In this document: in pieces, positions 42,979 through 52,645 of the stretch
How the letters are laid out: every line of letters begins with the position of its first letter
Numbering within the stretch: position 1 is the stretch's first letter
NCBI GenBank assembly: GCA_002399285.1
Contig: DHDI01000013.1
Location: 58,497 to 122,496 of the forward strand
From: Thermoanaerobacterales bacterium UBA4880
GTDB lineage: Bacteria; Bacillota; Thermoanaerobacteria; Thermoanaerobacterales; UBA4877
Length of the DNA stretch: 64,000 bases
Direction of reading: 5' to 3'
The notes under the pieces: model-generated
The model's database searches: none
Told to the model about the DNA's origin: nothing
Seen by the model: only the letters and a program-made list of their open reading frames with translations
Translations under genes and position numbers: made by a program

Positions 42979-44310
42979 ATGAGCCTACAAATACTGACTT
43001 TTAAAGGCGGCGTTCATCCTAAATACAACAAGGAGCTTACAAGCGGACTGCCGATAGAAGTTATGCCGGCGCCTGAAGAGGTGGCAATACCGCTTTTGCA
43101 GCATACCGGAGCACCCTGCGAGCCTCTGGTCGCGGTCGGCGACGAGGTGAAATTGGGGCAAAAGATCGGCGAGGCCAAGGGCTTTGTTTCCGTACCCGTA
43201 CATTCCAGCGTATCGGGAAAGGTCAGAGTCATAGAACCGAGGCTGCATCCATCGGGATCGTTTGTCAATACCGTAGTGATAGAAAATGATAAACTGGATA
43301 CTCCGGATGAAAATATAAAATCGAGGGGAAGTTTAGACGATCTGACTTCCGACGACATCAAAAATATAATTAAAGAGGCAGGGATCGTTGGCATGGGTGG
43401 CGCAGCATTTCCCACCCATGTAAAATTATCGCCTCCAACGGACAAAAGGGTGGACACTGTCATAATAAACGGCGCCGAGTGCGAGCCCTATCTCACATGT
43501 GACCATAGGCTGATGGTGGAATATCCCTCAGAGATCGTCTATGGGCTCAAAGCCATACTTAAAGCATTAAATGTGGATAGGGGCGTTATCGCCATAGAGG
43601 TCAACAAGCCCGATGCCATAGAGGCCGTCGAAAAGGCTGCGGCCGGGGTAAAGGGAGTGGAGGTAGTCAGATTGGCGGCCAAATACCCGCAGGGCGGTGA
43701 AAAACAGCTCATTAAGACGGTGACGGGCAGAGAAGTACCTTCGGGAGGACTTCCCGCGGATGTCGGGGCAGTGGTCAACAACGTTGGTACGGCCTATGCC
43801 ATCGCCCGGGCCATAAAAGAGGGTATGCCGCTGGTGGAGCGCGTAGTCACGATAACGGGCCGGGCCGTGAAGAATCCTAAAAACCTCTCGGTGAGGATAG
43901 GGACCATGCTCAGGGATATTTTGGATTACTGCGGCGGCTTTAACGGTGACCCCGGCAAGCTGATAACGGGAGGGCCAATGATGGGCGTTACGCAGTATAC
44001 ATTGGAAATACCCGTAATAAAGGGCACTTCCGGCGTACTGGTGCTGCCTGAGGACATGACCAGGCCGGAAAAGGTCAGGGCATGCACCAAGTGTGCAAAG
44101 TGCGTGGAGGTATGTCCCATGAACCTTATGCCGTTATTCATAAGCATGTACGCACTGAACGACGATTTTGCCGACGCGGACAAATATCATGCCCTCGACT
44201 GTATCGAGTGCGGATGCTGTTCCTATATTTGTCCATGCAAGAGGCCGTTGGTCGAATCGATAAGGCAGGCAAAGAATGAGATATTATCTAATAGAAGAAA
44301 ACAAGCTTAA
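42979..44310 (+). CDS. rnfC: Rnf complex subunit C
   Basis: Peripheral NADH-binding subunit of the Rnf complex, which couples ferredoxin oxidation and NAD reduction to ion export. The 443-residue protein has an N-terminal barrel-like domain, a nucleotide and flavin region with 'GMGGAAFPTHVKL' near 138-150, an SLBB region, and two 4Fe-4S motifs starting at C369 (CTKCAKCVEVCP) and C408 (CIECGCCSYICP). AAGGAG precedes ATG 42979. First gene of rnfCDGEAB. Confidence 0.95.
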   Translation: MSLQILTFKGGVHPKYNKELTSGLPIEVMPAPEEVAIPLLQHTGAPCEPLVAVGDEVKLGQKIGEAKGFVSVPVHSSVSGKVRVIEPRLHPSGSFVNTVVIENDKLDTPDENIKSRGSLDDLTSDDIKNIIKEAGIVGMGGAAFPTHVKLSPPTDKRVDTVIINGAECEPYLTCDHRLMVEYPSEIVYGLKAILKALNVDRGVIAIEVNKPDAIEAVEKAAAGVKGVEVVRLAAKYPQGGEKQLIKTVTGREVPSGGLPADVGAVVNNVGTAYAIARAIKEGMPLVERVVTITGRAVKNPKNLSVRIGTMLRDILDYCGGFNGDPGKLITGGPMMGVTQYTLEIPVIKGTSGVLVLPEDMTRPEKVRACTKCAKCVEVCPMNLMPLFISMYALNDDFADADKYHALDCIECGCCSYICPCKRPLVESIRQAKNEILSNRRKQA

Positions 44311-44321
44311 GGGGGATCAGA

Positions 44322-45320
44322 ATGAATAATCAACTTCTTGTTACATCATCGCCGCATTTCCGTTCCGATTATAAAATAGAACGCATAATGCTCGACGTTG
44401 TCATCGCATTGCTTCCCGCGCTGATTGCGGGAATGGTAGTCTTTGGCGTAAGCGCATTGACGCTTACCCTCATATCCGTGATATCCGCGGTCCTTACCGA
44501 GTATGTAATAGAAAAACTCCTTCACAGGGAAATAACTATAGATGACTTCAGCGCGGTGGTCACGGGAATGTTGCTTGCATTTAACCTGCCGCCCACAGTG
44601 TCATGGTGGATCCCGGCGGTCGGTTCGTTTTTTGCCATAGCGATAGTAAAGATGTGCTTCGGCGGTTTGGGCAATAACTTTGTAAATCCTGCCCTTGCGG
44701 CAAGAGTATTTCTTTTGGCATCATGGCCGGTGCAAATGACGACGTGGACCATACCCGGAGCCTCAAGCGCCGGAGCTGCAAATGCCATATCCGCTGCCAC
44801 GGATGCGATGACTTCGGCCACTCCCCTTGATATACTGAAAGTTGCCGGTACGAGCTCGCAGCTGCCCAGCCTTTGGTCGATGTTTATCGGCAATATAGGC
44901 GGTACCATCGGAGAGACGTCGGCGCTGGCCCTTCTTGTAGGTGCGGCATATCTGCTGTACCGCGGAGTCATTAATCTAAGAACGCCGCTGTCATTCATAG
45001 CGACCGTGGGTCTGATGACATGGATATTTGGACCGGAAGGCATGTTTACCGGACCTTTCATGTATCATATATTGGGTGGAGGACTTATACTCGGCGCATT
45101 TTTCATGGCTACCGATTATCCCACCTCTCCGGTCACTCCGGTGGGACAGATAATTATGGGCATAGGATGCGGTATACTCACCAGCGTGATAAGACTCTGG
45201 GGGGGCTACCCCGAGGGAGTATCCTATTCTATACTGCTCATGAACATGGTAACGCCGCTGATAGACCGGTATACGATGCCGAAGGTATTCGGAACAAGGG
45301 GGGCGAAGAAAATTGCCTAA
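44322..45320 (+). CDS. rnfD: Rnf complex subunit D
   Basis: Integral membrane subunit with covalently bound FMN. The 332 residues contain about nine to ten hydrophobic segments and 'TSATPLD' near 168-174, whose threonine is the usual FMN attachment site. It is a RnfD/NqrB homologue thought to form part of the ion path. It overlaps rnfG by 8 bases. Confidence 0.95.
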   Translation: MNNQLLVTSSPHFRSDYKIERIMLDVVIALLPALIAGMVVFGVSALTLTLISVISAVLTEYVIEKLLHREITIDDFSAVVTGMLLAFNLPPTVSWWIPAVGSFFAIAIVKMCFGGLGNNFVNPALAARVFLLASWPVQMTTWTIPGASSAGAANAISAATDAMTSATPLDILKVAGTSSQLPSLWSMFIGNIGGTIGETSALALLVGAAYLLYRGVINLRTPLSFIATVGLMTWIFGPEGMFTGPFMYHILGGGLILGAFFMATDYPTSPVTPVGQIIMGIGCGILTSVIRLWGGYPEGVSYSILLMNMVTPLIDRYTMPKVFGTRGAKKIA

Positions 45321-45909
45321 GAACGGCGGAATAAAGGAAATAATAGTCACCGGGCTGATACTGCTGTTGATTGCCGGCGTTGCCGGCGTGTCATTGGGAT
45401 TCGTAAATGCCGTGACAAAGGGGCCCATTGAGGAGCAGAATAAGATTGCAGAAAATGATGCCAAACTGGCGGCCTTTCCGCAAGCAGAGCAGTTTAAGCC
45501 GGTAGATCCGGCAGAGTGGCAGCCGCTCCTGGAAGGCGATGAAAAGAATATAGTGGAGTCCGTGGATACGGCCGAGGATGGCGGCAATGTTCTTGGCTTT
45601 GTCATAAAAACGGCGCCACAGGGATACGGCGGTCCGGTGGAGATGATAGTCGGCATCACTAAAGAGGGCAAGCTTACCGGTATAAATATAGTGGACCATT
45701 CGGAGACGCCGGGGCTGGGCGCGAAAGCCGCAGATCCCAAATGGCAGGGGCAGTTTAAGGACAAGCCTGCCGAATCTCCGCTGAGTCTTGTGAAAAACAA
45801 AAAGGCTGGTTCCGGAGAGGTAGAGGCGCTTACCGGCGCTACCGTCACGAGTAATGCCGTTACAAAGGGCGTAAATGCCGCGATAGATCTTTTCGGTAAA
45901 TTAAAATAG
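45313..45909 (+). CDS. rnfG: Rnf complex subunit G
   Basis: Membrane-anchored flavoprotein subunit (198 residues). One N-terminal membrane segment (about 7-30) is followed by an extracytoplasmic FMN-binding domain, where 'LTGATVTS' near 176-183 holds the threonine for covalent FMN. The start is TTG 45313, overlapping rnfD by 8 bases, with GGGGGG upstream. Confidence 0.94.
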   Translation: MPKNGGIKEIIVTGLILLLIAGVAGVSLGFVNAVTKGPIEEQNKIAENDAKLAAFPQAEQFKPVDPAEWQPLLEGDEKNIVESVDTAEDGGNVLGFVIKTAPQGYGGPVEMIVGITKEGKLTGINIVDHSETPGLGAKAADPKWQGQFKDKPAESPLSLVKNKKAGSGEVEALTGATVTSNAVTKGVNAAIDLFGKLK

Positions 45910-45921
45910 CAAGGGGGCTGC

Positions 45922-46584
45922 ATGATGGGATATTGGAATGATTTTACCAGGGGCATATGGAGAGAAAACCCCACTTTTAAAATGGTGATCGGTATCTGTG
46001 CTACCTTGGCCGTTAGCAATTCCGTAGTCAACGGTATTGCCATGGGATTTGCCACAACGTTTGTTTTGGTGGGTTCATGCGTTATAATATCGGCGCTCAG
46101 GAATTTTACTCCGGAGAAAATACGCATGCCGATATTTGTCGTTTGCATAGCAACCTTTACCACAATAGTTTCGATGATTATGAATGCGTATCTGCTGGAT
46201 TTATATAATGTAATGAAGCTGTATATCTCGTTGATCGTCGTGAACTGCATAATCATGGCAAGAGCCGAAGCCTTTGCTTCAAAAAATCCGGTGCCGAACA
46301 CTTTCTTTGACGCCTTAGGCATGGGCGTGGGCTACACCATGGCTCTGACAATAATAAGCTCGGTGAGAGAGATAATCGGCAACGGTACGTTCCTGGGCAT
46401 GCAGGTCATGCCTTCAACTTACCAGCCTGTTCTTCTGATGGTGCTGCCGCCCGGGGCATTTTTGACCTTGGGTCTGTTGGCCGGTCTTGCAAGATTTATT
46501 GACACGAAAGCCGAGGAGAGGAAGAAGGCTTCAAAGGAAGGGGTGGTCGAAGATGCTGGGACATCTTCTGATATTACTGGTTAG
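45922..46584 (+). CDS. rnfE: Rnf complex subunit E
   Basis: Integral membrane subunit of the RnfA/RnfE family, 220 residues with about six membrane helices and a charged C-terminal tail. 'KNPTFK'-like 'RENPTFKMVIGICATLAV' at the start and 'CVIISALRNFTPEKIRMP' near 53-70 are typical. A second ATG at 45925 has better spacing to AGGGGG and may be the real start. Its 3' end overlaps rnfA by 32 bases. Confidence 0.93.
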   Translation: MMGYWNDFTRGIWRENPTFKMVIGICATLAVSNSVVNGIAMGFATTFVLVGSCVIISALRNFTPEKIRMPIFVVCIATFTTIVSMIMNAYLLDLYNVMKLYISLIVVNCIIMARAEAFASKNPVPNTFFDALGMGVGYTMALTIISSVREIIGNGTFLGMQVMPSTYQPVLLMVLPPGAFLTLGLLAGLARFIDTKAEERKKASKEGVVEDAGTSSDITG

Positions 46585-47131
46585 CTCGATTTTTGTAGAT
46601 AATTATCTGCTCTCAAGATTTTTAGGAGAGTGCCCCTTCCTGGGCGTTTCCAAACAGGTCGAGACAGCCATGGGAATGAGCGTGGCCGTAATCTTTGTAA
46701 TGACGATGACGGGCGTGATATCATACGTTACCCAGGTTTATATTCTTAAGCCGCTGGGGCTGGAATATCTGCAGATCATTGCATTTATAGTCATTATTGC
46801 CACATTGGTCCAGTTTACCGAAATGGTCATAAAGAAATCCAGTCCCACACTCTATCAGGCATTGGGCATTTATCTGCCGCTTATTACGACCAATTGCGCG
46901 GTGCTGGGCGTGGCTCTGCTGAACGTCCAGATGGGATATAATCTGATCGATTCCATAGTATATAGTTTCGGCTCGGCCGTGGGTTTTTCATTCGCCCTTG
47001 TCTCTTATGCGGGTATAAGGGAAAGGCTGGCATTTGCTCCCATTCCCAAGGCATTGGAGGGATTTCCTTCTGCACTGATAGGCGCGGGGCTTCTTTCTCT
47101 TGCATTTTTGGGATTCCGGGGACTTGTATAA
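46553..47131 (+). CDS. rnfA: Rnf complex subunit A
   Basis: Integral membrane subunit, 192 residues with about six helices, in inverted topology to RnfE. 'FVDNYLLSRFLGECPFLGVSK' near 14-34 contains the conserved cysteine that, with its RnfE partner, is reported to hold an iron-sulfur centre in the membrane. ATG 46553 has AAGGGG upstream and lies inside the end of rnfE. Confidence 0.94.
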   Translation: MLGHLLILLVSSIFVDNYLLSRFLGECPFLGVSKQVETAMGMSVAVIFVMTMTGVISYVTQVYILKPLGLEYLQIIAFIVIIATLVQFTEMVIKKSSPTLYQALGIYLPLITTNCAVLGVALLNVQMGYNLIDSIVYSFGSAVGFSFALVSYAGIRERLAFAPIPKALEGFPSALIGAGLLSLAFLGFRGLV

Positions 47132-47143
47132 GGGGGTTTTAAA

Positions 47144-47968
47144 TTGTTGAGGGATATATTATATCCGCTCGCGATCTTGGGCGGAATGGGTTTTTTGTTC
47201 GGGGCTATCTTGGCCTATGCGTCTCAGAAGTTCCATGTGGAGGTAAATCCTAAACAGCAGGAGGTAAGGGACGTGCTGCCCGGGGCCAACTGCGGCGGAT
47301 GCGGTTTTGCTTCCTGCGACGCCTATGCCCAGGCGGCAGCCGAGGGCAAGGCCGGCACGAACAGGTGCGTCGTGGGCGGCCGGGCCGTTGCGGAAAAAGT
47401 CGCCGCCATCATGGGCACCGAGGTGGTAGAGGTCACAAAAAAGACGGCTCGGGTAATATGCAAAGGTACGAATGATAATGCCGTAAAAAAATACAAATAT
47501 CACGGCATCGAAGACTGCAGGGCGGCCAATGCTCTGGCTGGAGGCGACAAGGACTGCCAATACGGATGCCTCGGCTTGGGAACATGCGAAAAGGTGTGCC
47601 CCTTCGACGCGATACATGTGACTTCCGAGGGCATCGCCCAGTGTGACGAAGAGAAATGTACCGGCTGCGGCGCCTGCGTGGACGCATGTCCCAAGGACGT
47701 AATCAAGCTGATCGACATAAATAAGAGGGTCAGCGTATTCTGCAATAATCACGACAAGGGTAAAAGGGTAAGGCAGATATGCGGGGTCGGGTGCATAGCG
47801 TGCGGCATATGCGTTAGGCAGTGTCCGGAAAATGTGATAGCTATTGATAACGACCTGGCCGTTATCAATTATGACGGCTGTACCAATTGTGGGGCATGTA
47901 TACCCAAGTGTCCACAGAGGACAATATCAAATTTGGATGAGATAATTTCTGAGGTTGCTGTTTTTTAA
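47144..47968 (+). CDS. rnfB: Rnf complex subunit B
   Basis: Ferredoxin-accepting iron-sulfur subunit of 274 residues. A membrane anchor (about 5-28) is followed by the Fe4 domain 'NCGGCGFASCDAYA' near 46-59, and then by several ferredoxin-like motifs: CTGCGACVDACP, CIACGICVRQCP and CTNCGACIPKCP. It should take electrons from reduced ferredoxin. The start is TTG 47144, 13 bases after rnfA, with AAGGGGG upstream. A terminator follows. Confidence 0.95.
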   Translation: MLRDILYPLAILGGMGFLFGAILAYASQKFHVEVNPKQQEVRDVLPGANCGGCGFASCDAYAQAAAEGKAGTNRCVVGGRAVAEKVAAIMGTEVVEVTKKTARVICKGTNDNAVKKYKYHGIEDCRAANALAGGDKDCQYGCLGLGTCEKVCPFDAIHVTSEGIAQCDEEKCTGCGACVDACPKDVIKLIDINKRVSVFCNNHDKGKRVRQICGVGCIACGICVRQCPENVIAIDNDLAVINYDGCTNCGACIPKCPQRTISNLDEIISEVAVF

Positions 47969-47978
47969 TATTATAATG

Positions 47979-47994
47979 GCGGGGCGATCCCCGC
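47979..47994 (+). terminator. Intrinsic terminator of the rnf operon
   Basis: GCGGGG, CGAT, CCCCGC and then TTTTTTTG. Confidence 0.85.
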
Positions 47995-48085
47995 TTTTTT
48001 TGTTATAACGGTGAAATACATTGTTAAAAAAACTTTATTATATGATATAATAAAACAGTATCTATTTGTAAAAGGATGTCGTAAA

Positions 48086-48616
48086 ATGAAACGCGGTACC
48101 TTTAAACTGATATATTTATCCATGCTCATATGCATAGGGCTGGTGCTCCATGTGATCGAAAACATGATACCCATCCCGTTTCTGGCGCCGGGCGCCAAAC
48201 TCGGCCTGGCCAACATCGCGTCGCTGTTGACGCTGTATGTCTTTGGACTTCCCGATGCACTGCTCGTGTCAGTATTGAGACCGATCCTAGGTACTCTTCT
48301 GGGAGGCTCGGTATCAAGTCTGCTGTTCAGTCTGAGCGGGTCCATTGCCAGCACCCTTGTCATGTGGATCGCCATGAAATATTTCGAAAGGTATTTCAGC
48401 ATGGTCGGTATCAGCATTTTGGGCGCGCTTGCGCACAATGCCGCGCAGACGACCGTCTCGGCATTGATCATAAACAATGTCAATATGTATATCTATCTAC
48501 CCGTATTGAGTCTGTTGAGCCTGGGGACCGGCATCTTTGTGGGCCTGGCCGCCAACGCGGCCAAGGACGTATTAAAGTCGTCGGCGGAAGCTTCGATCAA
48601 AAATTTGAGGGGATGA
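48086..48616 (+). CDS. Gx transporter-family / heptaprenyl diphosphate synthase component I-like protein
   Basis: A 176-residue membrane protein with about five hydrophobic helices. 'PIPFLAPGAKLGLANIASLL' near 31-50 and 'LRPILGTLLGGS' near 68-79 match the Gx transporter / Hpre_diP_synt_I family, which resembles the substrate-binding subunit of ECF transporters. The real substrate is unknown. ATG 48086 has AAAAGG 10 bases upstream. It is the first gene after the rnf terminator; the DUF4321 gene follows within 10 bases. Confidence 0.85.
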   Translation: MKRGTFKLIYLSMLICIGLVLHVIENMIPIPFLAPGAKLGLANIASLLTLYVFGLPDALLVSVLRPILGTLLGGSVSSLLFSLSGSIASTLVMWIAMKYFERYFSMVGISILGALAHNAAQTTVSALIINNVNMYIYLPVLSLLSLGTGIFVGLAANAAKDVLKSSAEASIKNLRG

Positions 48617-48623
48617 CGTTAAG

Positions 48624-48878
48624 TTGAGGAAGAATAAAAGCCTATGGTATCTTGCAGCTTTGATACTGATCTTTGCTGTGATAGGAAGTTTCCTCGGCGA
48701 ATTTTTGTCAGGATGGGTACCTTTACTGGGAAGTTCTAAATCCATTGGATTTAAAATACCCATTAATTTGGCATTGAATGTGCTGAGCCTTGACTTTTTG
48801 CTTTCCGTAAACTTAAGGATCAATCTCATTTCGATTGCAGGCATGTTGTTTGGGGTATACATTTACTACAAAAGATAA
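48624..48878 (+). CDS. DUF4321 membrane protein
   Basis: An 84-residue protein with two to three membrane segments (about 8-28, 47-60 and 62-82) and a central 'GEFLSGWVPLLGSSKSIGF'. It matches the DUF4321 family, which often lies beside maf and the mre genes in Clostridia. The function is unknown. The start is TTG 48624 with GAGGGG upstream. Confidence 0.8.
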   Translation: MRKNKSLWYLAALILIFAVIGSFLGEFLSGWVPLLGSSKSIGFKIPINLALNVLSLDFLLSVNLRINLISIAGMLFGVYIYYKR

Positions 48879-48946
48879 TCAAAATGTCAGAAGTATATTT
48901 TCGATAGAGAAACTTGCCCTGATAACTATAGAATAAAGGTGATAAT

Positions 48947-49534
48947 ATGGCGGATTTCGTGCTTGCATCTTCCTCTCCGCGCAGGAGAGAACTTCTGATG
49001 CAGTTGGGCCTGGACTTTGAAGTAATGCCAAGCAATATAGAAGAAGTACTTAAAGGGGACACGCCGGGCGAGATGGTTAAAAACCTGTCGCTGGAGAAAA
49101 CACTGTCCGTTTCGTCCCGCATTTCCGGGAACAAAATCGTCATAGGCGCCGACACCATAGTCTATATGGACGGGACAATAATGGGCAAACCGCGGAACGA
49201 GGACGATGCGTTCTCAATGCTCAGGAGATTGAGCGGCGGGACGCACGAGGTCTATACCGGCCTGGCCTTGGTCAATACCTCGACCAAAGAAATTTTATCT
49301 GATTTCGAGTGTACCCAGGTCCTTATGAAAGAACTTACGGATGAAGAAATAAGAAATTATATAAATACAGGCGAACCGAGGGACAAAGCGGGAGCTTATG
49401 CCATTCAAGGTAAAGGTTCCCTTATTGTTAAGAGCATTAAAGGATGTTATTATAATGTAGTGGGTCTTCCGTTGGGCAAACTTAGAGATATGCTTCTGGA
49501 TTGGGGCGTGGACCTCTTAAGGATGGGAGTGTAA
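48947..49534 (+). CDS. maf: Maf-family nucleotide pyrophosphatase
   Basis: A 195-residue house-cleaning enzyme that hydrolyses non-canonical or dTTP/UTP-type nucleotides. 'LASSSPRRRELL' at 4-15 is the phosphate-binding motif, and 'GADTIV' near 67, 'KPRNEDDA' near 80 and 'SGGTHEVYTG' near 94-103 complete the site. It precedes radC and mreB as in Bacillus and many Clostridia. AGGTG precedes the ATG. Confidence 0.94.
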   Translation: MADFVLASSSPRRRELLMQLGLDFEVMPSNIEEVLKGDTPGEMVKNLSLEKTLSVSSRISGNKIVIGADTIVYMDGTIMGKPRNEDDAFSMLRRLSGGTHEVYTGLALVNTSTKEILSDFECTQVLMKELTDEEIRNYINTGEPRDKAGAYAIQGKGSLIVKSIKGCYYNVVGLPLGKLRDMLLDWGVDLLRMGV

Positions 49535-49537
49535 TAC

Positions 49538-50227
49538 TTGACTGAGTATAACCTTAAGATAAAAGACCTGCCGGAAGAAGAAAGACCGAGAGAGAGAATG
49601 ATAAATTATGGGCCGGAAGCGTTATCAAATACGGAGCTTTTGGCAATAATTATAAGGACAGGTATAAAGGGTGAGAATGCTCTCACGGTAGCCCAAAACC
49701 TAATTTCACAAGAGGGACTTCAAGTACTGATAGACAGCAGTATAGAAGAGCTCTCCGCATTCAGGGGCATAGGAAAGAGCAAAGCTGTGCTCATAAAGGC
49801 CGCGCTGGAGCTCGGAAAGAGATTATACAGCATGCCTCAGAGTAAGAAGTTCACGATCAAATCACCTGACGATGTATCAGCGGTATTGATGGGCGAAATG
49901 CGCTATTTGAAAAAGGAATATTTTAAAGCAATACTTCTTGACATTAAAAATAACATAATTGCCGTGGAGAATATCTCCATAGGTAGTCTGAATTCGTCTT
50001 TGGTACATCCTAGGGAGATATTTATAGCGGCCATAAAGAAATCAAGCGCCGCCGTGATATTGGTACATAATCATCCCAGCGGAGATCCGACGCCGAGCAG
50101 AGAAGATATTGAAGTCACGGGAAGGATATCGGAGTGCGGCAGTATACTTGGGATAGAGGTATTGGATCATGTGATCATAGGCGACGGCAGATATTTTAGC
50201 TTTAAAGATAAGGGACTAATGAAATAG
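49538..50227 (+). CDS. radC: RadC-like JAB/MPN protein
   Basis: A 229-residue protein with an N-terminal helix-hairpin-helix region (about 30-95) and a C-terminal JAB1/MPN metalloprotease-like domain. The zinc motif 'VHNHPSGDPTPSREDI' near 173-188 is intact. The old DNA-repair assignment is doubtful; the biochemical role is open. The start is TTG 49538 with GGGAG upstream, 3 bases after maf. Confidence 0.93.
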   Translation: MTEYNLKIKDLPEEERPRERMINYGPEALSNTELLAIIIRTGIKGENALTVAQNLISQEGLQVLIDSSIEELSAFRGIGKSKAVLIKAALELGKRLYSMPQSKKFTIKSPDDVSAVLMGEMRYLKKEYFKAILLDIKNNIIAVENISIGSLNSSLVHPREIFIAAIKKSSAAVILVHNHPSGDPTPSREDIEVTGRISECGSILGIEVLDHVIIGDGRYFSFKDKGLMK

Positions 50228-50242
50228 AGAGGTGTCATATCA

Positions 50243-51253
50243 ATGAGTATATCCAGAGACATAGGAATTGACCTTGGTACAGCCAATACCTTGGTATTTA
50301 TAAAGGGCAAGGGGATCATCGTAAGAGAACCATCGGTCGTGGCGATAGAAAGGGTCAGCAATAAGGTCCTGGCCGTTGGAGCGGAGGCCAAGAGAATGGT
50401 GGGCCGTACTCCAGGCAACATCGTTGCCACAAGGCCTATGAGAGATGGGGTAATAGCCGATTTCGACATAACCGAGTCCATGCTGAAGTACTTTATAGGC
50501 AAGGCCAATGCCAAATCGGGCCTGAGAAAACCAAGGGTGATAGTAGGCGTGCCCTCGGGCGTTACCGAGGTTGAGGAGAGAGCCGTTGAAGAGGCCACCA
50601 TGCAGGCGGGCGCCAGGGAAGTTCATCTGGTGGAAGAGCCTATGGCTGCGGCAATAGGCGTGGGCCTCCCGGTAGAAGAGCCGACCGGCAGCATGATAGT
50701 CGATATCGGAGGCGGTACGACCGATGTGGCCATAATCTCATTGGGAGGTATCGTTACCAGCAGAAACCTGAGGATAGCCGGCGACGAGCTGGATGAATCG
50801 ATCATTAATTATATCAAAAGGGAATATAACCTGATGATAGGCGAGAGGACGTCGGAGGAAATAAAGATAACCATCGGCTCCGCTTATCCCAAGGCCAAGG
50901 AGGAAACGATGGAGATAAGGGGAAGGGATCTGATGACGGGACTTCCCAAGACATTGAAGATATCTTCCACGGAGATAATGGAAGCGATGAAAGAATGTAT
51001 TGCCTCCATAATAGATGCAATAAAATCCACATTGGAGAAGACCCCTCCCGAACTTGCCGCCGATATAATGGACAAGGGAATAATGCTTGCCGGCGGAGGG
51101 GCTCTTTTGGACGGGATGGACAAACTTGTAAAGCAGGAAACGGGTATGCCTGTGGAGATCGCCGAATCACCTCTGGATTGTGTCGCTTTGGGTACGGGAA
51201 AAATACTTGAAGAGGTAAATCTCTATAATAGGATATCTAGAGTAACCAGATAG
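50243..51253 (+). CDS. mreB: Rod-shape actin homologue MreB
   Basis: A 336-residue actin-like ATPase that forms filaments under the membrane and directs lateral wall synthesis with MreC, MreD, RodA and PBP2. '[13 protein letters not shown]' at 9-21 is phosphate 1, '[15 protein letters not shown]' near 152-166 is phosphate 2, and '[14 protein letters not shown]' near 280 is the adenosine motif. AGAGGTG lies before ATG 50243. Confidence 0.97.
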   Translation: MSISRDIGIDLGTANTLVFIKGKGIIVREPSVVAIERVSNKVLAVGAEAKRMVGRTPGNIVATRPMRDGVIADFDITESMLKYFIGKANAKSGLRKPRVIVGVPSGVTEVEERAVEEATMQAGAREVHLVEEPMAAAIGVGLPVEEPTGSMIVDIGGGTTDVAIISLGGIVTSRNLRIAGDELDESIINYIKREYNLMIGERTSEEIKITIGSAYPKAKEETMEIRGRDLMTGLPKTLKISSTEIMEAMKECIASIIDAIKSTLEKTPPELAADIMDKGIMLAGGGALLDGMDKLVKQETGMPVEIAESPLDCVALGTGKILEEVNLYNRISRVTR

Positions 51254-51264
51254 GGGGGAGAATT

Positions 51265-52128
51265 TTGCCCTGGTGGGGGAAATACAGGGATTATATAATT
51301 GTCGGTGCGGTGGTTTTGATTATATTAATATTGATGGGCGTAAATTTCCAAGGCGTGCAGGCAATGCCGGGAATGGAGTTTGTCTCCGGGACATTGATAA
51401 AACCTGTGAGCAATTCCCTTTATCGAGTCGGCAGTAAAGTTTCTGATTTTTTCTATTTTTTGAGGAACGTAGGCAGCGTAAGGAGCGAAAACGAGAGATT
51501 GACGGCGGTCGAGGAGGATTATGACAGTCTGAAGCTTGAGACGGAGAAGCTGAAACAGGAAAACGCAAGGCTTAAAGGCCTCCTCGATTACAAAGAGGCC
51601 AGTGCCGATTACGATATGATAGGTGCGAGGGTCATCGGAAAATCCAGTGGAGGATGGTTTGATATCTTTGCGATCGATGTGGGCAAGGACAGCGGCATAG
51701 AGGAGGGCATGGCCGTCGTTACTGAAAAGGGGCTCATAGGAACGGTGATCGAGGTCCACGATCAATGGGCGAAGGTGCTGTCGATCATCGACGAAAACAG
51801 CTCCGTGAGCATTCGTATAAACAGGACGGGAGATAACGGGATGCTGCACGGCGATATAGACATGAAGGCAAAGGGCCTGGCCAGTGCTATATACCTGCCC
51901 ATGACTTCCAATATCAAACAGGGCGATGATGCGATAACATCGGGCCTGGGGGGAGTTTTTCCCGAAGGCATCTACATAGGGAAGGTCTTAAATGTGGAGA
52001 ACAGTCACGGCGACCTCTATAAGACGGCAATTATCAAGCCTAATGCTGATTTTCAAAGACTTGAGAACGTCTTAGTGATAAAGACGACTCATCCCAAAAT
52101 AGATCTTGGAGAGGTAGGCGGCCAATGA
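51265..52128 (+). CDS. mreC: Rod-shape protein MreC
   Basis: A 287-residue bitopic protein with one membrane helix (about 9-27), a coiled coil (about 68-110) and a beta-rich outer domain (about 115-280) containing 'GARVIGKSSGGWF' and 'DQWAKVLSIID'. It links MreB to the wall enzymes outside. The start is TTG 51265 with GGGGGAG upstream. It overlaps mreD by 4 bases (ATGA). Confidence 0.95.
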   Translation: MPWWGKYRDYIIVGAVVLIILILMGVNFQGVQAMPGMEFVSGTLIKPVSNSLYRVGSKVSDFFYFLRNVGSVRSENERLTAVEEDYDSLKLETEKLKQENARLKGLLDYKEASADYDMIGARVIGKSSGGWFDIFAIDVGKDSGIEEGMAVVTEKGLIGTVIEVHDQWAKVLSIIDENSSVSIRINRTGDNGMLHGDIDMKAKGLASAIYLPMTSNIKQGDDAITSGLGGVFPEGIYIGKVLNVENSHGDLYKTAIIKPNADFQRLENVLVIKTTHPKIDLGEVGGQ

Positions 52129-52634
52129 GGAGATATTTGATAATACTGCTCATTTTGATACTGCTTTTTATAGTGCAGACCGCCATATTGCCATTTCTCA
52201 CAATATATAATATCTCTCCTGATATTCTGCTCATTTTCATAACGGCGTATTCAATACTGAACGGTCAATGGGAAGGTATGATATGCGGCATCGTTGCAGG
52301 CGCGTTGATGGACGTGTTTTACAGCCCTGTCTACGGCATTTACAGCATAGTTTATACTACCATTGGTTTTCTTGTGGGCAGATTCAGCAAAAACATCTTT
52401 AAAGAGAATTCCTTTGCGGCGCTGCTGTTTACGATAATGGGCAGCGTATATAAGGGCATTTTGATAGTGATCTTCAAAGCCGTGCTGTCCTATAAGACGG
52501 ACATATGGATGTCATTTTTAGCTCTGTCACTTCCAGAAGCTCTTTTAAACGGGATCATTATTTTCCTGACGTATGATTATTTAATAAGACTAAATGATCA
52601 TACGCTGCTCAAAAAGAATAAAACGATATTTTAA
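52125..52634 (+). CDS. mreD: Rod-shape protein MreD
   Basis: A 169-residue integral membrane protein with about five helices, part of the elongasome. 'ISPDILLIFITAYSILNG' near 28-45 and 'GALMDVFYSPVYGI' near 60-73 are typical. The ATG overlaps the mreC stop, so the two are coupled. It is followed 11 bases later by the pbp2 gene. Confidence 0.94.
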   Translation: MRRYLIILLILILLFIVQTAILPFLTIYNISPDILLIFITAYSILNGQWEGMICGIVAGALMDVFYSPVYGIYSIVYTTIGFLVGRFSKNIFKENSFAALLFTIMGSVYKGILIVIFKAVLSYKTDIWMSFLALSLPEALLNGIIIFLTYDYLIRLNDHTLLKKNKTIF

Positions 52635-52645
52635 GGAATGATTTT

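Noticed and set aside
44991..46322. A 443-codon open frame on the minus strand across rnfD, rnfG and rnfE
   Set aside because: It lies opposite three certain genes, has a low-complexity composition and no ribosome binding site or family match.
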